From positions 496,001 through 560,000 of the forward strand of contig MKTI01000009.1 in NCBI GenBank assembly GCA_001898185.1: 64,000 nucleotides of DNA, written 5' to 3'. The notes under the pieces were generated by a model. That model did no database searches. It saw only the letters and a program-made list of their open reading frames with translations, and had not been told where the DNA came from. Of this stretch, positions 1 through 6,513 are shown in pieces. The translations under genes were made by a program, and so were the position numbers. Position 1 is the stretch's first letter. Each line of letters begins with the position of its first letter. This DNA is from Cellulomonas sp. 73-145 (GTDB lineage Bacteria; Actinomycetota; Actinomycetes; Actinomycetales; Cellulomonadaceae).

Positions 1-263
1 TGATCCTCGACGAGGCGACCAGCTCGGTGGACACCCGCACGGAGGTGCTGGTGCAGCACGCGATGAACGCGCTGCGTGCCGGGCGGACGTCGTTCGTCAT
101 CGCACACCGGCTGTCGACCATCCGCGACGCCGACCTGATCCTGGTGATGGAGCACGGCGCGATCGTCGAGCAGGGCAGCCACGAGGAGCTCCTCGCGGCA
201 GGCGGCGCCTACGCCCGGCTGTACGCCAGCCAGTTCGCGGCGGCGACCAGTCCGGTCGACTGA
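1..263 (+). CDS. ABC exporter ATP-binding domain, C-terminal end (5' truncated)
   Basis: The frame is open from the first base of the window (codons begin at base 3) and ends at a TGA, so only the last 86 residues are present. They show the end of an ABC nucleotide-binding domain: Walker B and D-loop ([12 protein letters not shown]), then the H-loop histidine in [10 protein letters not shown], then the usual [18 protein letters not shown] tail. This pattern is typical of fused membrane/ATPase exporters of the multidrug or lipid type. The substrate cannot be told because the membrane domain lies outside the window. A strong hairpin follows the stop. Confidence 0.9.
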   Translation, partial: ILDEATSSVDTRTEVLVQHAMNALRAGRTSFVIAHRLSTIRDADLILVMEHGAIVEQGSHEELLAAGGAYARLYASQFAAATSPVD

Positions 264-284
264 CGCCGTCACCGCGGCGGTGGA

Positions 285-324
285 CGCGAGAGAGGCCCGG
301 TCGGCGGACCGGGTCCCTCTCGCG
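285..324 (+). terminator. Strong hairpin terminator after the ABC exporter
   Basis: Bases 285-302 and 307-324 pair over 18 positions with a single A-C mismatch and one G-U pair, closing a GGCG loop. There is no T-run, as is usual for terminators of high-GC actinobacteria. It sits 20 nt after the ABC stop codon and ends about 40 nt before the next promoter. Confidence 0.7.
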
Positions 325-362
325 CGTCCGCCAGGGGATGTGGGCGCCGGCGCGCGGGGCAC

Positions 363-368
363 TAGGCT
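363..368 (+). promoter_or_regulatory. Leaderless -10 box for the MFS gene
   Basis: TAGGCT ends 6 nt before the GTG start, and no Shine-Dalgarno sequence lies between. This fits a -10 element that starts transcription at or next to the first codon. Confidence 0.5.
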
Positions 369-374
369 GCCCGC

Positions 375-1733
375 GTGGCAGTCGCATCGTTTCGACCTGA
401 GGACGGGACGGTCCCTCGCCTGCGTCGCGACCGGCTGACGGTCACGCTCTACGGCTCGTTCGTCACGTGGGGCTGGTTGCTGTACAGCTTCAACCCGAGC
501 GTGCCGCTGCTGGCCCACGAGCGAGGGCTCAGCTCGGCGCAGGCCGGCCTGCACGGCACCGCGATGGCGCTCGGCGGGCTGGTCGCGGCCGTGCTGGCAC
601 CGCGCTCGGTCCAGTGGTGGGGGCGGCGCACCGCCGTCGTGGCGGCCGGGGTGACCGTGGCCGTCGGCGTCGTCGGGCTGGTGCTGGGGCCCGCGCTGGT
701 GTGGACCCTGCTGGCGATGCTGGTCCTGGCGACGGGCGGCAACGTGCTGATCGCGTCGAGCCAGGTGGGTCTGGCCCTGCGGCACGGACGGGTGGCGACG
801 GCGGCGATCACCGAGGCGAACGGTGTGGGATCCGGGGTGGGGCTGTTCGGTCCGCTCGCCGTCGGTGCCGCGGTGGCAGTCGGCTGGGGATGGCGGCCGG
901 CCGTGCTGGTCACCGCCGGGATCGCCCTGGTGGGAGCGGTCTTCGTGCTCCGGTTGCCGAGCTCCGCCGCGCTCAGCACGCGCGGGTCGCGGTCCAGGGC
1001 GCCGTCGTCGGACGGGACCGTCCTCCCGCTCACCGCACCGGTGCCGGTGGCGGTCGGAGCGGAGGCCGGGGCGCTGGACGAGGAGACCCTGCTGCTGACC
1101 CACGACGAGCCGGCGGTGCTGCCGAGCTCGGCCGTGCTGCCGCCGAGCGCCGTCCCGCACGTGCGCTACCGCCCGGCGGCGGCCGCGCTGCTCTTCATCG
1201 TCTCCCTGGTGGCCGCCATCGCCATCGAGAACGCGACGACCTACTGGGCCACCGCCCTGCTGATCGACCGCACCGGCGCCCGTGCCGGCATCGCGACGGC
1301 CGCTACCGCCGGGCTGGTCGCGGGCATGACGGCGACCAGGTTCGTCGTCGGACCCCTGTCGCTGCGGATGCGGCCTGCGGTGCTGCTGACGGGTGCCTTC
1401 CTGGTGGCGATCGCCGGCTGGGCCGTGGTGTGGAGCACGACGTCGACCGCGGTCGCGATGGCGGGACTGGTGCTGGCGGGACTCGGGTACGGAGCGCAGT
1501 ACCCGCTGTCGATCGCGTTGATGCTCGGTGCGTCGCCCGGCCACGGTGACCGGGTGCAGGGCTACGCCACGCTCGCGGGGGGCGCCGCGATCGGCGTCGC
1601 CCCCTTGCTGCTCGGCGCGCTGGCCGACGCCTTCGGCATGCACACGGCGTTCGTCATCGTCCCGCTGCTGGCCTGCGCCGGTGCGGCCGCCGCGGCGCTG
1701 GGCGGCCGTGCGCTGCGCCGGGCCGAGGGCTGA
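375..1733 (+). CDS. MFS transporter
   Basis: This 452-residue polytopic protein belongs to the major facilitator superfamily. About twelve hydrophobic segments fall in two halves. A glycine- and alanine-rich first half carries the loop 2/3-type basic motif near WWGRRTAVVAAG. A long, charged, proline-rich cytoplasmic loop (about residues 195-265) separates the halves. The substrate is unknown. The GTG start is preceded by a -10-like box only 6 nt away, which suggests a leaderless mRNA. The next gene starts 12 nt after the stop. Confidence 0.8.
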   Translation: MAVASFRPEDGTVPRLRRDRLTVTLYGSFVTWGWLLYSFNPSVPLLAHERGLSSAQAGLHGTAMALGGLVAAVLAPRSVQWWGRRTAVVAAGVTVAVGVVGLVLGPALVWTLLAMLVLATGGNVLIASSQVGLALRHGRVATAAITEANGVGSGVGLFGPLAVGAAVAVGWGWRPAVLVTAGIALVGAVFVLRLPSSAALSTRGSRSRAPSSDGTVLPLTAPVPVAVGAEAGALDEETLLLTHDEPAVLPSSAVLPPSAVPHVRYRPAAAALLFIVSLVAAIAIENATTYWATALLIDRTGARAGIATAATAGLVAGMTATRFVVGPLSLRMRPAVLLTGAFLVAIAGWAVVWSTTSTAVAMAGLVLAGLGYGAQYPLSIALMLGASPGHGDRVQGYATLAGGAAIGVAPLLLGALADAFGMHTAFVIVPLLACAGAAAAALGGRALRRAEG

Positions 1734-1739
1734 CAGGAT
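1734..1739 (+). promoter_or_regulatory. Possible leaderless -10 box for the RNA methyltransferase
   Basis: CAGGAT sits 6 nt before the GTG start, directly after the TGA of the MFS gene. It matches TANNNT except at the first base, so it is weaker than the other examples in this window. Confidence 0.35.
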
Positions 1740-1745
1740 CACGGT

Positions 1746-2585
1746 GTGCTGCACCCGGAGCTGCTGACCGTCGAGGACCCCGCCGATCCACGGCTGGCCG
1801 ACTACGTCTCCTTGACCGACGTCGCGCTGCGCTCCCGGCACGAGCCGGCCAAGGGGCTGTACATCGCGGAGAGCTCCACGGTGCTGGCCCGGGCGCTGGC
1901 CGCCGGGCACCGACCCCGCTCCGTGCTGGCCGCGCCGCGGTGGGTGCCGGAGGTCGAGCGGATGCTCGCGGACGCCCCCGGTGCTGCGGATGCCGCGGTG
2001 CCGGTGTACGTCGCCGCCGAGCCCGTGCTGGAGGCGATCACGGGGTTCCACGTGCACCGGGGGGCGCTCGCCGCGATGCACCGCCCGCCGTTGCCCACCG
2101 TGGACGACGTGGTGGCGGGTGCGCGCCGGGTGGCGGTGCTCGAGGACATCGTCGACCACACCAACGTCGGCGCGGCCTTCCGCTCGGCCGCCGCGCTGGG
2201 GGTCGACGCGGTGCTGGTCACCCCGCGGTGCGCCGACCCGCTGTACCGGCGGTCGGTGCGGGTGTCGATGGGGACGGTGTTCCAGGTGCCGTGGACGCGG
2301 GTCGACCCGTGGCCGGACGGTGTCGCCGCATTGCGCACCGCCGGCTTCGTCACGGCCGCGCTGGCGCTGGACGACTCCGCGATCAGCCTCGACGAGCTGG
2401 CGGCGGACCCACCGGACCGGCTCGCCATGGTGCTCGGTGCCGAGGGGGACGGGCTGAAGGCGCGCACCGTCGCGGCGTGCGACCTCGTCGTGCGGATCCC
2501 GATGGCGGGCGGGGTGGACTCGTTGAACGTCGCGGCCGCGGCGGCCGTGGCGTTCTGGGCGACGCGCGTCGGACGTCCGGCGTAG
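1746..2585 (+). CDS. TrmH/SpoU-family RNA 2'-O-methyltransferase
   Basis: This 279-residue protein probably methylates a ribose 2'-OH of tRNA or rRNA using S-adenosylmethionine. It has the N-terminal substrate-binding domain (about residues 15-110). The three SPOUT motifs follow: NVGAAFRSAAALGVDAVLV (motif 1, catalytic Arg), LVLGAEGDGL (motif 2), and IPMAGGVDSLNVAAAAAV (motif 3), which form the trefoil-knot cofactor site. The exact target nucleotide cannot be read from the sequence. The GTG start has no clear ribosome site. Confidence 0.88.
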   Translation: MLHPELLTVEDPADPRLADYVSLTDVALRSRHEPAKGLYIAESSTVLARALAAGHRPRSVLAAPRWVPEVERMLADAPGAADAAVPVYVAAEPVLEAITGFHVHRGALAAMHRPPLPTVDDVVAGARRVAVLEDIVDHTNVGAAFRSAAALGVDAVLVTPRCADPLYRRSVRVSMGTVFQVPWTRVDPWPDGVAALRTAGFVTAALALDDSAISLDELAADPPDRLAMVLGAEGDGLKARTVAACDLVVRIPMAGGVDSLNVAAAAAVAFWATRVGRPA

Positions 2586-2651
2586 CGACCCCGCCGCCCG
2601 TCCGGATCCGCACGCCGGTAGGGCGAGCGGGTGCCGCGGTGCCCGTGGGGC

Positions 2652-3218
2652 TCAGCCGAGGGCGAGCCCGTCGACCACCTCGACGCCGGGAGCGGACGCC
2701 AGCAGCGCGCCCGGGAGCAGCAGCTTCGAGCGACGCAGACCGCTGCCGATGATCACCGGCTCCCCGCTGTCGGGGTGGGGCTGCTGCACGGACGCGTCGA
2801 CGAGCACGCGGTACTCGGGCGGCAGGCCGAGGGGCGTGATGCCGCCGTACTCCATCCCGGAGTCGGCCACCGCGCGGTCCATCGGGAGGAACGAGGCCTT
2901 GCGCACGTCGAGCAGCCGCTTCACGGCGTTGTTCACGTCGGCACGGGTGGTGGCGCGCACGGCCGCCGCCGCGATGCGCTCGTCACCGGCGCGCCGCCCG
3001 GCCACGAGCACGCAGTTCACCGAGGCGGACAGGGGCCGACCGTACGCCTCGGTCATGGCGGCGGTGTCCGCCAGGTCGGGGTCGATCTCGGCGACCCGGA
3101 CCTCGTCCGCGACCTCAGGACGCGTCGACGCCCAGGACGTGAGGGCCGCGGCCGTCGAGGGTGCGAGCAGGTCGGGTCGGTCCAGGGCGCGCAGCCAGGT
3201 GAGCGAGACGGGAGCCAT
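2652..3218 (-). CDS. YbaK/ProX-type aminoacyl-tRNA deacylase-like protein
   Basis: This 188-residue YbaK/EbsC-domain protein belongs to a family that hydrolyses mischarged tRNAs such as Cys- or Ala-tRNA(Pro). Family features are SVNCVLVAG (strand region), the VRATTRADVNNAVKRLLDVRKASFL helix region with the conserved Lys-Ala-Ser, and EYGGITPLGLP, the conserved G-x-x-P loop. The chosen ATG is preceded by TACCCT with a 6-nt gap. A much longer open frame extends upstream, but it only runs through the PEBP gene in another frame. This gene is convergent with the RNA methyltransferase. Confidence 0.85.
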   Translation of the reverse strand: MAPVSLTWLRALDRPDLLAPSTAAALTSWASTRPEVADEVRVAEIDPDLADTAAMTEAYGRPLSASVNCVLVAGRRAGDERIAAAAVRATTRADVNNAVKRLLDVRKASFLPMDRAVADSGMEYGGITPLGLPPEYRVLVDASVQQPHPDSGEPVIIGSGLRRSKLLLPGALLASAPGVEVVDGLALG

Positions 3219-3224
3219 GGCGGG

Positions 3225-3230
3225 AGGGTA
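3225..3230 (-). promoter_or_regulatory. Leaderless -10 box for the YbaK gene
   Basis: On the minus strand TACCCT lies 6 nt before the ATG. The site is inside the 22-nt gap after the PEBP stop, so the YbaK gene can be transcribed separately from it. Confidence 0.45.
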
Positions 3231-3240
3231 GCCGCCCGGT

Positions 3241-3783
3241 TCAGCGCTGGTAGGTGCCGACCAGGACGGCACGGGCGATCGTGTGGAACACGAGCGCGCA
3301 GCTGGCGGCACCGGGCGGGGTGTCGGCCGCGAGGCCCAGGTCGGCGGTGTCCAGCGCGTGCACGACGAAGTAGTAGCGGTGCACCTGGTCACCGGGTGGT
3401 GGGGCGGCGCCGACGTACCCGGGGACGCCGTCGTCACCACGCAGCTGGATGGCGCCGGAAGGGAGACCGTGGCCGTCAGGACGACCCGCGCCGCGGTCGA
3501 GAGACGTGACGTCGGCCGGCACGCCGAGCACGGTCCAGTGCCACCAACCGGCGACGCCCGGGGCGTCGGGGTCGAAGCAGCTGACGGCGAAGGCGGCGGT
3601 CTCCGGTGGGAAGCCGGACCAGCTCAGCTGCGGCGAGACGTTGTCGCCACGGGGGGTGTTGGTCGCGGCGTCGGGCAGGCGGGCGCCGTCGGTGACGTCG
3701 TCCGAGCGCAGCGTGAACGCCGGGACCTGCGGGAGGAGGGCGTAGGGATCGGGCGCGACGGGCCGGTTCAGGGAGAGTGCCAC
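3241..3783 (-). CDS. PEBP-family protein (YbhB/YbcL type)
   Basis: This 180-residue protein has the phosphatidylethanolamine-binding fold. Signature pieces are NTPRGDNVSPQLSWSGFP, CFDPDAPGVAGWWHW (the D-P-D-A-P anion-binding motif) and the GYVGAAPPPGDQVHRYYFVVHAL segment, with the conserved G-P-P-x(n)-H-R-Y anion site. Bacterial members are cytoplasmic and their role is poorly known. The start is taken as a GTG; the nearby ATG on this strand is out of frame. It is divergent from the SOS-controlled imuA' gene and may share that control region. Confidence 0.9.
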   Translation of the reverse strand: MALSLNRPVAPDPYALLPQVPAFTLRSDDVTDGARLPDAATNTPRGDNVSPQLSWSGFPPETAAFAVSCFDPDAPGVAGWWHWTVLGVPADVTSLDRGAGRPDGHGLPSGAIQLRGDDGVPGYVGAAPPPGDQVHRYYFVVHALDTADLGLAADTPPGAASCALVFHTIARAVLVGTYQR

Positions 3784-3870
3784 GGTCCCATGGTGACGGG
3801 TCGGTGGACGGTCCGCGCGGTGGCGCGGCGTCGGGGCGGCGGGGGTGTCCACAGGGGCTGAGCAGGCGGA

Positions 3871-3899
3871 TTGACACCCAGGTCGGGACGGCGTGTACT
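3871..3899 (+). promoter_or_regulatory. Promoter of the imuA'-imuB-dnaE2 operon
   Basis: A perfect -35 TTGACA (3871-3876) is followed after 17 bp by TGTACT (3894-3899). This is the most consensus-like promoter in the window. The LexA box begins 8 bp after the -10, where bound repressor would block the polymerase. Confidence 0.7.
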
Positions 3900-3907
3900 G
3901 GTGCTGT

Positions 3908-3923
3908 TCGAACACACGTTCGA
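3908..3923 (+). promoter_or_regulatory. LexA (SOS) box
   Basis: TCGAACACACGTTCGA is an exact match to the actinobacterial and Gram-positive SOS box form TCGAAC-N4-GTTCGA, with perfect dyad arms. It overlaps the expected transcription start of imuA' and lies 50 nt before its ATG. It predicts repression by LexA and induction on DNA damage. Confidence 0.92.
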
Positions 3924-3973
3924 ACGCATGACCGGCTGCAGCGCTGCACGCGGTCGGGAGGAGGAATTCTGAC

Positions 3974-4777
3974 ATGCCAGTCGCCCAGGATCGCGAGGAG
4001 CGGGCGGCTCGGGCCCGCGCCGCGCTGGCGAGGGCGGAGCTGCGCACCGGTGCGCGCAGCGTGCTCGGCATCGGTGGCGGGGTCGCGGCCGACGACGAGG
4101 GCCGTCCCGTGCAGCCGACGGCCTCGCTGCTCACCACCGAACGGCCACCGATGGACGTTCCTGCGGAGCTGGCGCCGGTGCTCCCCGGCGGCCTGCGACG
4201 CGGCGACACCACGGTGGTGACGGGGTCGACCTCCCTGGTGCTGACGATGCTGGCGCACGCCTGCCGGCACGGGGCGTGGGCGGCTGCGGTGGGACGGCCG
4301 GACCTGGGGCTGCTCGCTGCCGCGCAGGCGGGGGTGGACCTCGCGCGTCTCGCGATGGTGCCGGACCCGGGAGCACAGGCGGCGACGGTGGTGGCAGCGC
4401 TGCTCGACGGGATCGACGTGGTGGTCGTAGGAGCGGCGGCGGTGCTCACCGACACCGAGCGGCGGCAGCTGTCGGCTCGCGCCCGGGAGCGCGGCACCGT
4501 GCTGCTGCCCACCTGTGCCTGGTCGGGTGCGAGCACCGTGCTCTCCGTGCGCGAGCTCGGCTGGACGGGTGTCGGGGCCGGCGAGGGTCGTCTGCGCTCG
4601 CACCGGCTGCGGGTGCAGCGCTCCGGACGTGGTGGGGCCGCGGTGCCGCGCTCGCTGGACGTGGTGCTGCCGCTGGGCGCGCCCGATCCGGACGGGCCGG
4701 TGCCGGTGCGCAGCCCGGCCGTGGTTCCTGCGGGTGCCGGCACCGAGGAGCGGACCGACCTGAGGCTGGTCGGATGA
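3974..4777 (+). CDS. imuA': ImuA' mutasome accessory protein (RecA-like)
   Basis: This is the first gene of a three-gene SOS mutagenesis operon. The 267-residue product resembles actinobacterial ImuA', a RecA-fold protein that works with ImuB and DnaE2 in translesion synthesis. The region that should form the Walker A loop reads VVTGSTSLVLTML and lacks the G-K-T/S lysine, so ATP binding in the RecA manner is unlikely. The Walker B-like strand IDVVVVGAAAV also lacks the acidic residue. A strong ribosome site (GGAGGAGG) precedes the ATG. The stop overlaps the imuB ATG as ATGA, so the two are translationally coupled. Confidence 0.88.
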   Translation: MPVAQDREERAARARAALARAELRTGARSVLGIGGGVAADDEGRPVQPTASLLTTERPPMDVPAELAPVLPGGLRRGDTTVVTGSTSLVLTMLAHACRHGAWAAAVGRPDLGLLAAAQAGVDLARLAMVPDPGAQAATVVAALLDGIDVVVVGAAAVLTDTERRQLSARARERGTVLLPTCAWSGASTVLSVRELGWTGVGAGEGRLRSHRLRVQRSGRGGAAVPRSLDVVLPLGAPDPDGPVPVRSPAVVPAGAGTEERTDLRLVG

Positions 4778-6513
4778 GCACCCGGACGACGGTCGTGTGG
4801 GTGCCGGACTGGCCGGTGGTGGCAGCAGCCGCGGTCGCGCAGGTGCCCGGGCACGTGCCCGTCGCCGTGCACGACGGGCGGGCGGTGACCGCCGTGTCCG
4901 CGCTGGCACGTGCGGAGGGTGTGCGGCGGGGCATGCGCCGCCGCCAGGCGCAGGGATGCTGCCCCGAGCTGGTGCTGCTGCCCGCGGACGACGCGTGTGA
5001 CGTGCGGCTGTTCGAGCCCGTGGCCGCAGCGGCGCAGACGGTGGTCGCCGGCGTCGAGGTGGCCCGGCCGGGACTGCTGCTGCTGCCGGCCGGTGGGGCC
5101 AGCCGCTACCACGGCTCGGAGGACGTGCTGGCGGCACGGCTGGTCGACGCCGTGGCGGCCGGCACCGGGTACGAGTGCGGCGTCGGCACCGCCGACGGGC
5201 TGCTCGCCGCCGTGCTCGCCGCCCGCACCGGGGCCGTGGTGGAACCCGGTGCCTCGCCGGTGTTCCTCGCGGCGCACGGGGTGGGTGAGCTGGTGCACGC
5301 CGCCGTCACCGACGAGCAGGCGACCGCGGTCGGTGAGCTGGTGGACCTGCTGCACCGGTTGGGGCTGCGCACGCTCGGTGAGCTGGCGGCGCTGCCCGCG
5401 GCGGCGGTGCACGCGCGGTTCGGCCGGCTCGGCAGCTGGGCGCACCTGCTGGCACGAGGCTCGGACGAGCGACCGCCGGTGCGGCACCGGCCCGAGCCGG
5501 ACCTCGAGGTCAGCGCCGAGCTGGACCCCCCGCTGCACCGGGTGGACGCGGCGGCGTTCGCCGGCCGACGGCTGGCGGAGCAGCTGCACGAGGACCTGGT
5601 CAGGCGTTGCGTCAGCTGCGGACGGCTGCAGATCGCCGCCCGTACCGACGAGGGTGTTGACCTGGTGCGGACCTGGCGCACCGATCTCGGCGGATGGGGC
5701 GGGCTGACGCCGGCGCGCATCACCGACCGGGTGCGCTGGCAGCTGGACGGCTGGCTGACCGCCACCGCGGTCGCGACGGCACGTGACCACGCCAGAGACC
5801 GGTACCGCGGCCGGGCGGGCACGGTGCCCGACGGCCTCGCAGAGGCTGGCAGCCAGGTGCACGGGCGGTCGTGGTCGGACCGGCGGCGCGACGACGAACC
5901 GGCGCCGGACCTGCCTGGGACGGACGACGACCGACCCGTGGGCCTGGTCCGGCTGACCCTCACCGCGCTGGACGTCGCCGCCGCCGGCGCCGAGCAGGGG
6001 CGGCTGTGGGGTGGTCCGTCCGGCGGCGACCTGCGCGCGCACCGGGCGCTGGACCGGGCGCAGTCCCTGGTGGGCGGCAGCGGGGTGCTCACGGGGGTGC
6101 TGCAGGGCGGCCGGGACGTGCGGGAGCAGGTCTACCTGCAGCCCTGGGGCGAGCACACCGTCCCGCACCGGGCAGCGGACCTGCCGTGGCCGGGCAGGTT
6201 GCCCGAGCCGGCTCCGGCCAGCGTGCCGGCGGAGCCGGTGCCCGTGCGGCTCGCCGACCCCGCCGGTCTGGAGGTGCGGGTGGACGAGCGGGCCCGGATG
6301 AGCGGGCCACCCGCTCGGGTGCACTGGCCGACCGACGGCGCCGGGACGGTGGTCGGCTGGGCGGGGCCGTGGATGCTCACCGAGCGGTGGTGGCAGCACC
6401 CCGACCGTCCTGCGCAGGTACGCGTCCACCTGCAGGTGACGCTCGACGACGGCCGGGCGCTGCTCCTCGCCGGTGCGGGGGACGGCTGGGTGTGCGAGGC
6501 GACGTATGACTGA
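4774..6513 (+). CDS. imuB: ImuB, catalytically inactive Y-family polymerase homologue
   Basis: This 579-residue Y-family polymerase-like protein is the mutasome scaffold linking ImuA', DnaE2 and the beta clamp. The active-site motifs are degenerate: the first acidic motif region reads VWVPDWPV, and the place of the S-x-D-E motif (about residues 97-113) reads LLLLPAGGASRYHG, with no acidic pair. A helix-hairpin-helix-like region (LGLRTLGELAALPAAAV) and the little-finger region follow. QGRLWG at residues 408-413 fits a beta-clamp binding motif (Q-x-x-L-W-G). The start overlaps the imuA' stop by 4 nt. The end overlaps dnaE2 by 8 nt. Confidence 0.93.
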   Translation: MSTRTTVVWVPDWPVVAAAAVAQVPGHVPVAVHDGRAVTAVSALARAEGVRRGMRRRQAQGCCPELVLLPADDACDVRLFEPVAAAAQTVVAGVEVARPGLLLLPAGGASRYHGSEDVLAARLVDAVAAGTGYECGVGTADGLLAAVLAARTGAVVEPGASPVFLAAHGVGELVHAAVTDEQATAVGELVDLLHRLGLRTLGELAALPAAAVHARFGRLGSWAHLLARGSDERPPVRHRPEPDLEVSAELDPPLHRVDAAAFAGRRLAEQLHEDLVRRCVSCGRLQIAARTDEGVDLVRTWRTDLGGWGGLTPARITDRVRWQLDGWLTATAVATARDHARDRYRGRAGTVPDGLAEAGSQVHGRSWSDRRRDDEPAPDLPGTDDDRPVGLVRLTLTALDVAAAGAEQGRLWGGPSGGDLRAHRALDRAQSLVGGSGVLTGVLQGGRDVREQVYLQPWGEHTVPHRAADLPWPGRLPEPAPASVPAEPVPVRLADPAGLEVRVDERARMSGPPARVHWPTDGAGTVVGWAGPWMLTERWWQHPDRPAQVRVHLQVTLDDGRALLLAGAGDGWVCEATYD

